DNA of 64,000 nucleotides from positions 2,020,581-2,084,580 of the forward strand of contig JABFGK010000001.1 of assembly GCA_013112555.1 (NCBI GenBank). Reading direction: 5' to 3'. Below are positions 18,139 to 27,390 of this stretch, in pieces. Below the pieces are notes generated by a model that saw nothing but the letters and a program-made list of their open reading frames with translations, was not told where the DNA came from and made no database searches. Source of the stretch: Planctomycetota bacterium (GTDB lineage Bacteria; Planctomycetota; Phycisphaerae; Phycisphaerales; UBA5793). Positions within the stretch are counted from its first letter, which is position 1; each line of letters begins with the position of its first letter. The position numbers and the translations under genes were made by a program.

Positions 18139-18609
18139 ATGGAGACGACTCTCATTATCCTCAAGCCGGATGCAGTGCAACGCGGACTCATGGGTCGGAT
18201 CATCGGCCGGTTTGAGGACAAGGGGCTTCAGGTTGTCGGGATGAAGTTCATGAAGATCCCGCAGGACCTGGGGCAGCGACACTATGAGGTTCATAAGGGC
18301 AAGCCGTTCTACGAGGGCTTGCTGCGGTACATGACCTCATCGCCGGTTCTGGTACTGGCACTCCGTGGGGTGTCGGCCGTCTCAATCACGCGGAAGATGA
18401 TGGGTGCGACCTTCGGGAGCAATGCAGACCCGGGGACGATTCGCGGGGATTTCGGGGTGTCAAACTCGTTCAATCTGGTCCACGGTTCAGACTCGCCGGA
18501 GAACGCAGCCAAGGAGGTCGCGTTGTGGTTTGGCGACGGCGAACTGGTGGACTGGTCGCGCAATACCGAGGGGTGGATCTACGACCTCACGGGCGAGAAG
18601 CCTGAGTAA
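18139..18609 (+). CDS. ndk: nucleoside diphosphate kinase
   Basis: Ndk balances (d)NTP pools by phosphate transfer through a phospho-histidine. The 156-residue protein starts TLIILKPDAVQRG and contains the catalytic FNLVHGSDSPENA with His115. It is slightly longer than typical (about 140-150) owing to a C-terminal tail after DLTGEKPE-like residues. AGGAG is nine bases before the ATG; a GTG one codon earlier is equally placed. The heptosyltransferase gene begins about 40 bp downstream. Confidence 0.96.
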   Translation: METTLIILKPDAVQRGLMGRIIGRFEDKGLQVVGMKFMKIPQDLGQRHYEVHKGKPFYEGLLRYMTSSPVLVLALRGVSAVSITRKMMGATFGSNADPGTIRGDFGVSNSFNLVHGSDSPENAAKEVALWFGDGELVDWSRNTEGWIYDLTGEKPE

Positions 18610-18647
18610 CACGGAGCCTGAGTCTGACATCGATCAGCCGGAGACGG

Positions 18648-19724
18648 ATGCCCATGGCATGGACAGCGCCGGATGAGCCGATCACGCGTTTGCTGATAGT
18701 GATGCCGTCGTGGGTTGGCGACACGGTGATGGCAACCCCGTTTCTGTCGGCGCTTCGTGATATTCCTGCGTTTGCAGACTCCCATATCACGGCATACCTA
18801 CGGCCGGGCTTGAACGATCTGCTGAGCGGGCAGCCGGAGATTGATGACATGATCCCGGGCCGGCCTGCAGGGCTGCTCGGGCCGTGGCGGGGGGGACGGC
18901 GTCTGGCCGGCCAATCCTTTGATGCTGCGGTTTTACTTCCAAACAGTTGGCGGCTGGCATGCACGGTTTTTCTATCGGGGATCGGGCGACGGGTCGGCTA
19001 TGGGCGTGACGGGCGTTCATGGATGCTGACGCATGCCGTGAGGTGCCCGGTGGCCGGCGGGTGGAAGGAGCCGATGCCGGCCGTCGCGTACTACCTGAAT
19101 CTGGCAACGTACCTGGGGGCGACGGAGGTGGCGGGTCAGGCTCGACCGATGCGCCTCGTGTGTACGGATGAGCAGCAGGAGTCGGCTACAGCGATACTGG
19201 CTGCGGAGGGTGTGGCGGAGGATGAGCCGATTGCACTACTCAATCCCGGGGGGAACAACCCGGCCAAGCGTTGGCCTGCCGATCGGTTTGCCGCATTGGG
19301 GGCCTGGCTGTCATCGGAGCACGGCATGCATGTGCTCGTGAATGGGTCCCCGCCTGAGGCTGACCTGGTGCAGCGGATTTGCTCGGAGGCAGCCGGATTG
19401 GCCGGTTCGGCTACGAAGATGATCCCGCTGACCCGGCATCGGGCCTCGCTGGGGGTGCTCAAGGCGTTGTGCGACCGGACCCGACTGGTCATTACCAACG
19501 ACACCGGCACCAGGCATATTGCTGCGGCTTTGGGGATGACGCAGACTACCAATCCTTCCCACAGTAACCCCCCACTGGGTCTGGTGACGCTGTTCGGGCC
19601 GGTGGCACCGGAGTGGACGACGCTCGGGTATGACCGGGAGATCGAGATGTACGACCGTGACTCCGGGGAGGTCGGCGCCATTGCGCTGACTGCGGTGCAA
19701 AGCGCGTGTACGAAACTGCTGTGA
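18648..19724 (+). CDS. glycosyltransferase family 9 protein (lipopolysaccharide heptosyltransferase II-like)
   Basis: The 358-residue protein has the GT9 pattern: LIVMPSWVGDTVMATPFL at the N-terminus, LLNPGGNNPAKRWPADRFAALG in the middle, and the donor-site ITNDTGTRHIAAALG, then VTLFGPVAPEWT. WaaF-type enzymes add heptose to the LPS inner core, consistent with an outer membrane. The exact sugar is not readable. A DUF6165 gene follows; that family is often near surface-glycan genes. Confidence 0.83.
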   Translation: MPMAWTAPDEPITRLLIVMPSWVGDTVMATPFLSALRDIPAFADSHITAYLRPGLNDLLSGQPEIDDMIPGRPAGLLGPWRGGRRLAGQSFDAAVLLPNSWRLACTVFLSGIGRRVGYGRDGRSWMLTHAVRCPVAGGWKEPMPAVAYYLNLATYLGATEVAGQARPMRLVCTDEQQESATAILAAEGVAEDEPIALLNPGGNNPAKRWPADRFAALGAWLSSEHGMHVLVNGSPPEADLVQRICSEAAGLAGSATKMIPLTRHRASLGVLKALCDRTRLVITNDTGTRHIAAALGMTQTTNPSHSNPPLGLVTLFGPVAPEWTTLGYDREIEMYDRDSGEVGAIALTAVQSACTKLL

Positions 19725-19880
19725 GGCTCAGTGCCGGATGCAATGCAGGAGAGGCCGTAGTCATCCCCCGGGGCTGAGGTGCCTACAGTTGGCGATTGCG
19801 AAACTGCATCAACTCCAGATACACAAACCATGGCGAAGGGTGTTCTGCTTCTTCGCCGCCGGCCTTGATCGGAAGTATCC

Positions 19881-20315
19881 ATGCCCGGAAAAATGCCACT
19901 CGTTCCCGCCAGCGTTGGCGATGTTGTTGATCGTCTGACGATTCTCGAACTGAAGCGGGCGCATCTGTCGTCGGATGATTCTCGGCGCGGATTTGTCGAC
20001 TCGGAGCGGCAGCACCTTCGAGCAGCACTGTCAGAACAGTGCGGGTTTAATCTTGATGATCTGTTCCGGAGTGAGTTGGTGTGCGAGTTGGCAGACATCA
20101 ACGCGCAGTTGTGGGACGTTGAGGATGACATTCGGGCGTGCCTGGCTGCAAACCGTTTTGATGCCGACTTCATTGAGTTGGCTCGTCGCGTCCCGACCTT
20201 GAACGACCACCGATCGTCCCTGAAGTACAAGATTAACCAGCAGTATGATTCCGAACTCGTTGAGGTTAAGTCCTACGAGGGGTTTGAACTGGGCACTCCC
20301 AATGAGCAGCACTAG
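19881..20315 (+). CDS. DUF6165 family protein
   Basis: This small 144-residue protein has the pattern SVGDVVDRLTILELK near the N-terminus, then ELADINAQLWDVEDDIR, FIELARRVPTLNDHRSSLKYKIN and a final SELVEVKSYEGF, which I recognise as the DUF6165 family. The function is unknown; it is probably cytoplasmic and helical. It lies between a GT9 glycosyltransferase and arginase; its last 14 bases overlap the arginase start (ATGAGCAGCACTAG). Confidence 0.75.
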   Translation: MPGKMPLVPASVGDVVDRLTILELKRAHLSSDDSRRGFVDSERQHLRAALSEQCGFNLDDLFRSELVCELADINAQLWDVEDDIRACLAANRFDADFIELARRVPTLNDHRSSLKYKINQQYDSELVEVKSYEGFELGTPNEQH

Positions 20316-21264
20316 GACGAGCCCCGGAAGCATTCGGATCATCGGTGTGCCACTGGATCTCGGTGCCGGTCACCGCGGTGTGGACATGGGTCCTTCTGCG
20401 CTGCGGGTGACGGGGCTGCAGCGCCGGATCGAAGCATTGGGGCATGCGGTGGCAGACTGGGGTGATCTGGAGACGGATGTCTTCGAGACGGTGCAGTACG
20501 GGGCCGATGAGCGCATGAGGCATGCCGGCCCGGTGCTGGCGGTCAATGCTCGACTCGCATCGCTGGTCACTGAGACGCTGTCGGAGGGGCACTTCCCCTT
20601 GGTGATCGGCGGGGATCACAGTCTCGCCATCGGCTCGCTGGCAGGGTCGAGTGCGTTTGTTCAGGCACAGGACGAGCATGGGGCGGGCCGAGTCGGCGTG
20701 ATCTGGATCGACGCCCATGCAGACATGAATACCCCTGAGTCGACGCCGAGCGGGAATATCCACGGGATGTCGCTGGCAATTTCGATCGGGCGAGGCGACC
20801 CGCGCTTCACGGACCTCGGGACACCAGGGGCCAAGGTGGACCCCCACCATGTGGCCATAGTCGGCGTGCGCGATCTGGATCCGATTGAGCGCGACACGCT
20901 GCGCGAGGCCGGCGTCACGGTGTTCACGATGCGCGAGATTGATGAAATCGGGATGCCGACCGTGATGCAGCAGGCGATCGGCGTCGCGTCGGACGGGACG
21001 GCAGGGATTCATCTCCAGTTTGACATGGATTCGATCGACCCTCAAACAGCACCGGGAACCGGCACACCGGTGCCGGGCGGGCTGACCTATCGGGAGGCGC
21101 ACCTGGCCATGGAGTTGCTGCATGACAGCGCAAATGTCATTGCGGCTGACATCGTGGAGACGAATCCGGCGTTGGATGTGCGCAATACGACGGCTGAACT
21201 GGCCACGCAACTGGTGCTGTCATTGCTCGGCAAGAAGATTTATGGGAGGAGCCGCCGGGTGTGA
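20302..21264 (+). CDS. rocF: arginase
   Basis: Arginase hydrolyses arginine to ornithine and urea with two Mn ions. Metal-ligand motifs are visible: GGDHS (His106), WIDAHADMN (Asp137, His139, Asp141) and FDMDSIDP near residue 240. GNIHGMSLA and GTGTPVPGGLTYREAH favour arginase over agmatinase. The ATG overlapping the DUF6165 stop gives 320 residues; an upstream frame from 20245 would overlap far more. A clear terminator follows. Confidence 0.93.
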   Translation: MSSTRTSPGSIRIIGVPLDLGAGHRGVDMGPSALRVTGLQRRIEALGHAVADWGDLETDVFETVQYGADERMRHAGPVLAVNARLASLVTETLSEGHFPLVIGGDHSLAIGSLAGSSAFVQAQDEHGAGRVGVIWIDAHADMNTPESTPSGNIHGMSLAISIGRGDPRFTDLGTPGAKVDPHHVAIVGVRDLDPIERDTLREAGVTVFTMREIDEIGMPTVMQQAIGVASDGTAGIHLQFDMDSIDPQTAPGTGTPVPGGLTYREAHLAMELLHDSANVIAADIVETNPALDVRNTTAELATQLVLSLLGKKIYGRSRRV

Positions 21265-21281
21265 GGAAGGCAGCAGATGGG

Positions 21282-21320
21282 CTCCCCCGACCCGGCCACG
21301 GCCGGCCCAGACTGGGGGAG
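21282..21320. repeat. inverted repeat upstream of the arginase terminator
   Basis: CTCCCCC and GGGGGAG arms enclose a GGCC-rich centre that can itself pair (CCGGCC/GGCCGG). It forms a first hairpin immediately before the T-tailed hairpin at 21337. Confidence 0.5.
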
Positions 21321-21336
21321 GAAGGGACGAACAGAC

Positions 21337-21367
21337 CCCACGGATTGGAATCCGTGGGCTTTTTTTT
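21337..21367 (+). terminator. strong rho-independent terminator after arginase
   Basis: CCCACGGATT and AATCCGTGGG form a perfect ten-pair stem around GG, followed by C and eight T. It lies in the convergent gap of arginase and prmC. The stem belongs to the palindrome family also seen at 13307-13328. Confidence 0.85.
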
Positions 21368-21388
21368 GGAGGGGGGATGGGGGAGTGA

Positions 21389-22336
21389 TTACCGACGTTG
21401 AGCGATGAGGACGCGGGGGAGGCACTCGTGGTCGTCGAGGATTCTCGCCTCCTGCAGGTCGGTGTGGTTCTGTGCCAGTTGAAGGGCAGCCTGAGCCTGC
21501 GAAGCAGCGATCTCAATGACGAGCCATCCTCCCGGGCGCACGTAGAGCGGTCCGGACTCGATGAGCGGTTTGATACAGACGAGTCCATCTCGACCGCCAC
21601 GCAGTGCAAGAGGCGGCTCGTAGTCGCGGACGTTGGTCGGGACCTGTTGCCATTCCTGATCTGAGATATAGGGCGGATTGGAGATCAGGAAGTCGAGTGA
21701 ACCGGAGAGACCTGCTTCATCAAGGGGGGCAGTGAGCGGTCCTTCAACGAATCCCACCGTGTCGCGGACGCCGTGCCGTTGCGCATTCCGAGCAGCCATA
21801 TCCAGCGCATCGGGGCTGACATCGGATGCCAGAATATCGACGTCAGCAAGGTTCTTCGCCAGTGAGACGGCAATGCAGCCGCTGCCGGTCCCGATGTCTG
21901 CGATGCGGAGCGGTCGTTTCTCGTCCTGACCGTCACGAGCAGCCCGGACGGTCTGGATGACGAACTCGACGAGCGTTTCGGTGCTGGGTCTTGGGATGAG
22001 GGTGGCCTGGCTCACTTCGAAAGGCATGCCAAAAAACCACCACTGACCCAGGAGGTAGGCAATGGGTTCGTGCCGGCCGGCTCGGGCAACGAGGTCGCGA
22101 AGGGCAGCAAGTTCGTCAGGCGCAGCAGGCCGGTCCGGCTCCATGTACAGGCGGAGACGTTCGCTCTTGATCACGTGTGCCAGCAGCATTTCAGCACACA
22201 GGCGTGGCGAATCGACGGACTTGGATTCGAGGAATGAGGTCATCCAGGCCAGCAGGCGGCGGGTTGTCCAGGGGCCGTTCTCAGCGGTGGATTTCGAGGG
22301 TGATGTGTGAGTCACGTTCGTGCGGTCCTGTGCCAT
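21389..22336 (-). CDS. prmC: peptide chain release factor N5-glutamine methyltransferase
   Basis: PrmC methylates the GGQ glutamine of release factors using SAM. The 315-residue protein has an N-terminal helical domain, LIPRPSTETLVEFV, the SAM loop IADIGTGSGCIAVSLA, and the catalytic NPPYI (about 219-223). EPPLALRGGRDGL is also typical. prfA is not adjacent. The ATG at 22336 is clear, and a small unknown gene starts divergently about 130 bp away. Confidence 0.92.
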   Translation of the reverse strand: MAQDRTNVTHTSPSKSTAENGPWTTRRLLAWMTSFLESKSVDSPRLCAEMLLAHVIKSERLRLYMEPDRPAAPDELAALRDLVARAGRHEPIAYLLGQWWFFGMPFEVSQATLIPRPSTETLVEFVIQTVRAARDGQDEKRPLRIADIGTGSGCIAVSLAKNLADVDILASDVSPDALDMAARNAQRHGVRDTVGFVEGPLTAPLDEAGLSGSLDFLISNPPYISDQEWQQVPTNVRDYEPPLALRGGRDGLVCIKPLIESGPLYVRPGGWLVIEIAASQAQAALQLAQNHTDLQEARILDDHECLPRVLIAQRR

Positions 22337-22472
22337 GGCCTGATTCTAGCACATCGGTGGCTTGTTCAGGTATCGTGGTGTGCGTGGGTGATATGTGGTT
22401 GCCAGCCTCGGGGGAGATGGATACGGTAGTGCCGCTTCCGATAAACATGTCAAGGACAGGTTTTTACTTCCA

Positions 22473-22934
22473 GTGAATACAGAACAGATACTGTCAAATC
22501 TCGTTGCCCGGCTTGGTCAATCAGACCTCTTTTTGAACGCGACGGCGACATCTGACCGAATCGAGTGTCAGGCTGCCGGCTGTGTGGGGGAGGCACAGTA
22601 TCGAGCCGAGTGGGATGGGAGCCAGTGGTGGGTCAGCCTCGTGACCGCTGATCGCTGGCTGAGCGAGTCGATCGAGGCAGACCTGATGCACACGGGGGAT
22701 GCGATTGAGGAGTTGTTGGAGGACGAGTTGGTGGATCTGGGGCTGTCGGGACGTCCGGCAGTTGAGCACTACCGGAGTGACGATTTGCTGTATACGTTTC
22801 GCAGCCGGGTAGGCGGTGCTGATGAGACGCCGGATGCAGCGGAGACAGCCGATCGGGTGTTCACATGGCTCAGTGCGTACGAAGCATGCTTCCGCGAGTT
22901 GGGAGATGTTGCTCAATCAGACGCTGCCGATTGA
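22473..22934 (+). CDS. hypothetical protein
   Basis: A GTG at 22473 (VNTEQILSNL) gives about 153 residues; the frame stays open from 22395. The product is acidic, without signal peptide or membrane segment, and has two cysteines near the start (ECQAAGCVG). I do not recognise a family. It lies alone between prmC and a GT4 gene. The start is uncertain, and it may be a lineage-specific gene. Confidence 0.5.
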   Translation: MNTEQILSNLVARLGQSDLFLNATATSDRIECQAAGCVGEAQYRAEWDGSQWWVSLVTADRWLSESIEADLMHTGDAIEELLEDELVDLGLSGRPAVEHYRSDDLLYTFRSRVGGADETPDAAETADRVFTWLSAYEACFRELGDVAQSDAAD

Positions 22935-23216
22935 AAAGAGCCCTCCTTCCTTCGATTATCACTACTACAATGGTGCGGCTGGGTTATTCAGGTCGAGATG
23001 TGAGTATGGCGCGGTGCCATTTGCAGTGATGGTCCAGCCATTATCGCACAATCGCCTTACCATGCCGTCATTCGGTCGGGCCGATGATTCCTCACCCGGG
23101 GTCGAGCAGTTGATGACAGGTGATGCCGGGCAGGAAGCAGCCATCGGGCGGACTTGATGCGGACCGGACAGTGGAGCGTCGGGGAAAGCGAACGGTACGA
23201 GAGAGGACAACGCGGC

Positions 23217-24773
23217 ATGCGAGTACTCATGCTGGGATGGGAGTTCCCTCCCTACATCTCGGGCGGCCTCGGCACGGCCTGTTACGGGCTCACCAAGGCG
23301 CTTGACAAGTTGGGCGTCGAGGTCACTTTTGTGCTGCCCAAGGCGGTCGACCGGTCGCTTGCCTCGCACGTGACGCTGCTGTCGCCGGAGTCTGGGTCGC
23401 CGTATGAAATGGCCCGGGCCGTCTACTTGTCGCGTCGGGTGGCAGAAGGGGTGTCGGTTGAGCAGGCTGAGCGTGAGTTGCGAGCCACCGGATTGCTGTC
23501 GTCAGATGCCGACTCGACCGCCAGCGGGATTGATGCCCAGGAGTTTGATCACGTCACGTTTCAGGCGGTACCGGCTCGATTCAGTTCTCCGTATGGGGAT
23601 CAGTCAGCATTGACGGAGCAGCAGATTCGATTGCTGCGACGGATTGAGACGGGCGAGGCTGATCCAGCCGAGATTCAGACACTGCGCGAGGAGTTGCGTG
23701 CCGTACTCCCATCGGTCGGGCCGGAAGCCGGGATGGCCGCAGCCCCGGGTGCCGATGATGACTCGGATGCTGATGCAGCCAATGCCCCGACACCTGGATT
23801 CCTCGGGCTGCACCGCCAGAAGGGGTCCGACTATGACGGCGATCTGATCGGGGATGTTCGGCGGTATGCCGACTTGTGCCTGGCGCTGACGCGGAATGCC
23901 GACTTCGATGTGATTCACGCCCACGACTGGATGACGTATCCGGCCGGGATGGCCGTCGCGCGGGTGACCGGCAAACCGCTGATCGTGCAGGTTCACTCGA
24001 CCGAGTTCGATCGCTCGGGCGAGAACGTGAATCAGCAGGTCTATGAGATTGAGCGGCGCGGGATGCACAGCGCGATGCGGGTGGTGACCGTGTCCTACTG
24101 GACGAAGAACATCGTGCAGCACCGGTATGGGGTGAATCCGGAACAGATACGGGTCGTGTGGAACGGCGTTGATCTGCAATGGCAGAATGTGTCGAAGCCG
24201 GCCATCTCATCGACGGACAAGATTGTACTGTTCCTGGGTCGGATCACGATGCAGAAAGGCCCGGAGTATTTCCTGGGTGCTGCCAAGCGGGTCCTGGAGG
24301 TGATGGACAATGTGAAGTTCATCATTGCAGGCTCGGGTGACCTCGTGACGCGCACGATTGAACTGGCCGCTCGCATGGGGATCGGGCACAAGGTGCTGTT
24401 TACGGGCTTCCTTCGCGGGGAGGACGTCGCACGGGTGTACAAGATGGCAGACTGCTACGTCATGCCGTCGGTCTCGGAGCCGTTCGGCCTGGCACCGTTG
24501 GAAGCCATGAGCCACGATGTTCCCGTGATCATCTCGAAGCAATCAGGCGTGAGCGAATGTCTCACCCATGTTCTGAAGGTTGACTTCTGGGATATTGACG
24601 AGATGGCAAACAAGATCCTGGCAGTCCTGCGGCACCCGCCGCTGAGCCAGACATTGCGGCAGCATGGCGGCATTGAACTGCACCACATCACCTGGGAGGG
24701 CGCTGCAGCCAAGTGCTCGTCAATCTACGAGGAAGCGGTGGCCGGCATGGCACTGGCGACGTCGGCCTGGTAG
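23217..24773 (+). CDS. glycosyltransferase family 4 / glycogen-synthase-like protein
   Basis: The protein (518 residues) starts MLGWEFPPYISGGLGTACYGL, the GGLG loop of GT4/GT5 synthases. It has VIHAHDWMTYPAG and VQVHSTEFDRSGEN in the acceptor domain, IVLFLGRITMQKGPEYFL, and the donor motif in SEPFGLAPLEAMS. A poorly conserved, acidic insertion (about residues 80-215, including DDDSDADAANAP) splits the N-terminal half. The activity could be alpha-glucan synthesis or another hexosyl transfer. The ATG with GAGAGGAC upstream is chosen over an earlier in-frame start. Confidence 0.83.
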   Translation: MRVLMLGWEFPPYISGGLGTACYGLTKALDKLGVEVTFVLPKAVDRSLASHVTLLSPESGSPYEMARAVYLSRRVAEGVSVEQAERELRATGLLSSDADSTASGIDAQEFDHVTFQAVPARFSSPYGDQSALTEQQIRLLRRIETGEADPAEIQTLREELRAVLPSVGPEAGMAAAPGADDDSDADAANAPTPGFLGLHRQKGSDYDGDLIGDVRRYADLCLALTRNADFDVIHAHDWMTYPAGMAVARVTGKPLIVQVHSTEFDRSGENVNQQVYEIERRGMHSAMRVVTVSYWTKNIVQHRYGVNPEQIRVVWNGVDLQWQNVSKPAISSTDKIVLFLGRITMQKGPEYFLGAAKRVLEVMDNVKFIIAGSGDLVTRTIELAARMGIGHKVLFTGFLRGEDVARVYKMADCYVMPSVSEPFGLAPLEAMSHDVPVIISKQSGVSECLTHVLKVDFWDIDEMANKILAVLRHPPLSQTLRQHGGIELHHITWEGAAAKCSSIYEEAVAGMALATSAW

Positions 24774-24870
24774 CACCGGCTTCGATCCTGTAACCAGCAC
24801 GGCATAGCGCATCGTGCATTCTCCGGCTGTTTGTCCCCACAATTGGCTAACACATGAGCGGTGAAACCCT

Positions 24871-24897
24871 GTACAATGGGGCTCATTGTACGTTTTT
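24871..24897 (+). promoter_or_regulatory. 8-bp inverted repeat before the M1 peptidase gene (operator or weak terminator)
   Basis: GTACAATG and CATTGTAC are separated by five bases and followed by GTTTTT. It could end the GT4 transcript. The stem is AT-rich, however, and it contains a TACAAT -10-like box about 55 bp before the peptidase start, so an operator is also possible. Confidence 0.4.
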
Positions 24898-24928
24898 CCC
24901 GTTTTTGCGATCTGAAGGGCTCTGACCA

Positions 24929-27196
24929 ATGACGACCTGTCCGGCTGGTTTGAAGATGTTTGCCATGGCACTGACCGGATCCGTGCTGTCGATCGGCTCG
25001 ACCGGCACGGCCTCGACCGCGTGCGGGGAGTTGCCCTCCACGTCCGAGAAGGCGGCGGTTGCGGAATCCGGTGGGCCCTGGTCGCAGTGTTCACGAGCAA
25101 CATCGGCACTCGCGCAGCAAATGCGGGAACAGCAGGAGGCGTTGTACGGCTCGTGTTTCATTCCTCCCGGCTCATACCTTGAATGGACTGATACGGGTGA
25201 GCAGGTGCGCGTCAATCCGGTCGATGATGTGGATGCGACCAACGATGTACTGCATTACACGCTTGACATCGAGATTGACCATTCGGCCGGCTGGCTCGGC
25301 GGCTCAAACCGGATCGATGCGGTGGCGGTCGGTGACAATGTGACATTGTTTCACTTCCGGCTGGCTGATCTGTTTACCATTCCCTCGATCCTGATTAACG
25401 GTGCCGAGGCATCATGGACCCGGCTTGATGAGTTCACGGTTGAGGTAGTGCTTGATCGGGCATACTCGGACGGCGAGCCCTTTGAGATTACGGTCTATTA
25501 CGATGGTTACCCGGCGTCACGAGGCTGGGGTTCGATCGTGTACGGCGAGCACAACCACGACCCGATCGTGTTCACGCTGAGCGAGCCGTGGTATGCCTAT
25601 ACCTGGTGGCCTGCCAAGGATGTTAATACGGACAAGACGACGGCTGATCTCCTGTATACTGTGCCGAGCAGCATGTCAGTTGCTTCGAACGGATTGCTTC
25701 TTTCGACGGATGATCTCGGCGACGGTCGCACGCAGTATCACTGGCAGACACAGTATCCGACGGTCACGTATCTGTACGCGTTTACGGCCACCAACTTCAA
25801 CCGCTTTGACGAGGTGTATGACTACGGCGAAGGAACCATGCCGTGCATGTTCTTCCTCTATCCCGAGAAGGACAACGGCGGGAATCGGTCTGCCATGCGC
25901 AAGTCGATCACGATGATGGAAGTCTTTCGGCCGCTGTTCGGGCTGTACCCGTTTATTGACGAGAAGTATGGGATCTGTCAGTTCGGCTGGCACGGGGGCA
26001 TGGAACACCAGACCATAACGAGCCAGACGAGTTTCTCCGAATCGCTCACGGCTCATGAGTTGGCCCATCAGTGGTGGGGCGACATGGTGACGTGTGCCAC
26101 GTGGGAGGACATCTGGCTCAATGAGGGCTTTGCCACGTATTCCGAAGCACTCTGGCTGGAGAATAAGAACGGAAACAGCCGGGCAGCGTTACTCAATGCG
26201 ATGAAGGATTTGCGCCCCGGCCGGGTTGATGGGAGTGTGTACTGCTATGACACGTGGAACGTGAATCGGATCTTCAGCACATCGTTCACATACCTCAAGG
26301 CTGCATGGGTCTTGCATATGTTGCGCACGGTGATTGGTGACGACGACTTCTTCCAGACGCTGGCTGAGTATCGCACAGCCTATCTGTATGACTCGGCCAC
26401 GACGGATCAGTTCAAGGCTGTGGCTGAGCGTGTGTGCGGGCGTGACCTGGCTTGGTTCTTTGACACCTGGGTCTATGACTGGGGGGCCCCGACGTATCGG
26501 TACAACTGGCGGCAGGTCGGGGCATTCGGCAACCAGTATCTGGAACTGTACATTCACCAGATCCAGGATGACCTGAACGGCTACCCGGACTTTCCGATGC
26601 CTGTTAATATTGAGATTGTCTACGGCGATGGGCGCGAGGTGACGCGCACGGTTTGGAATGATGCCGGCTTGGAGCATCTGTTGTTCGAGGTTGACGGGAC
26701 GGTCAGTGATGTGCGTTTTGACCCGGAGCAGTTGATTCTGTGGGAGGGCGCCATCCCGCTGGTTGAGTTCGTCGAAGGGCCGCCGCATGTCGTGGCAACG
26801 ATACCGGTTGCCGACAGTGTCAGTACGAGGCCGGTGAGTCTGGTTCGTATTGCATTTCAGAAGGATGTCGATGTTCGGCAGGCAGACTTCGCGGTCGTGG
26901 GTGACGTGGTCGGGCCGGTCTCGTTTGTTGCAACGTATCGTTCGGGCTCGGGACTTGCGACGCTGACATTCAGTGAGACGCTGCCGGATGATGTGTATAC
27001 GTTGACGGTGTTTGACACGGTGGCTGAGATTACGAACGGCTTAGCACTGGACGGTGAGATCGGGCCGTATTCCTGGGTTGAGAATGAACCGTTGTTGCCG
27101 TCAGGTGACGGCGAGCCGGGCGGGGATTGCGTGATTCGGTTTACGGTGGATACGTCCGGTGGAATCAAGCCGGTGGTTGCGAAGCCGGGGGGGTGA
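24929..27196 (+). CDS. secreted M1-family metallopeptidase
   Basis: This 755-residue protein has an N-terminal signal-like segment (LKMFAMALTGSVLSIGS), a beta-rich M1 N-domain, and the Zn site HELAHQWWGD (first His about residue 376) with the third ligand in NEGFATYSEALW. The aminopeptidase substrate motif appears as GGMEHQTI, a variant of GAMEN, so exopeptidase specificity may be altered. After residue about 600 comes an Ig-like region (VVATIPVADSVSTRPV...), probably a SbsA-type Ig domain, then a Gly-rich end. It is likely exported. The ATG follows GAAGGG. Confidence 0.83.
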   Translation: MTTCPAGLKMFAMALTGSVLSIGSTGTASTACGELPSTSEKAAVAESGGPWSQCSRATSALAQQMREQQEALYGSCFIPPGSYLEWTDTGEQVRVNPVDDVDATNDVLHYTLDIEIDHSAGWLGGSNRIDAVAVGDNVTLFHFRLADLFTIPSILINGAEASWTRLDEFTVEVVLDRAYSDGEPFEITVYYDGYPASRGWGSIVYGEHNHDPIVFTLSEPWYAYTWWPAKDVNTDKTTADLLYTVPSSMSVASNGLLLSTDDLGDGRTQYHWQTQYPTVTYLYAFTATNFNRFDEVYDYGEGTMPCMFFLYPEKDNGGNRSAMRKSITMMEVFRPLFGLYPFIDEKYGICQFGWHGGMEHQTITSQTSFSESLTAHELAHQWWGDMVTCATWEDIWLNEGFATYSEALWLENKNGNSRAALLNAMKDLRPGRVDGSVYCYDTWNVNRIFSTSFTYLKAAWVLHMLRTVIGDDDFFQTLAEYRTAYLYDSATTDQFKAVAERVCGRDLAWFFDTWVYDWGAPTYRYNWRQVGAFGNQYLELYIHQIQDDLNGYPDFPMPVNIEIVYGDGREVTRTVWNDAGLEHLLFEVDGTVSDVRFDPEQLILWEGAIPLVEFVEGPPHVVATIPVADSVSTRPVSLVRIAFQKDVDVRQADFAVVGDVVGPVSFVATYRSGSGLATLTFSETLPDDVYTLTVFDTVAEITNGLALDGEIGPYSWVENEPLLPSGDGEPGGDCVIRFTVDTSGGIKPVVAKPGG

Positions 27197-27217
27197 TTGT
27201 TCGCCCACGGCGGATGA

Positions 27218-27239
27218 CAGTAGGATTGAAATCCTACTG
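27218..27239. repeat. palindromic element CAGTAGGATT/AATCCTACTG
   Basis: This is a perfect ten-base inverted repeat around GA, with the same GGATTGRAATCC core as the terminator palindrome at 21337. It has no T run and lies just after the M1 peptidase stop. Confidence 0.65.
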
Positions 27240-27277
27240 CCTGGCATTCGAGTGCGTCCCCTGTTGCAGAGCACCCC

Positions 27278-27304
27278 TGGATTCCTGTCCCCACTGGAAT
27301 GACG
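27278..27304. repeat. dispersed repeat TGGATTCC...GGAATGACG, copy A
   Basis: The outer arms TGGATTCC and GGAATGACG are identical to those at 48250-48276 (opposite orientation); the centre differs. This unit resembles the short TGGATTCCCGC-type repeats seen in many bacterial genomes. Confidence 0.6.
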
Positions 27305-27323
27305 AAGGTGTGTCGTCCAGTAG

Positions 27324-27343
27324 GGGCACGCTGCCGCGTGCCC
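27324..27343. repeat. perfect hairpin GGGCACGC/GCGTGCCC
   Basis: The eight-pair stem has a TGCC loop and lies between two other palindromic repeats in the 27197-27401 gap. Confidence 0.55.
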
Positions 27344-27355
27344 TCCTCCAGTGCG

Positions 27356-27390
27356 AGGTCAGGGGACGAAGGTCCTACCAGAGTCCTGAC
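27356..27390. repeat. degenerate copy of the AGGTCAGG/AGTCCTGAC element
   Basis: It shares AGGTCAGG, ACGAAG and GAGTCCTGAC in the same order with the left half of the element at 57954-58052. Confidence 0.4.
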
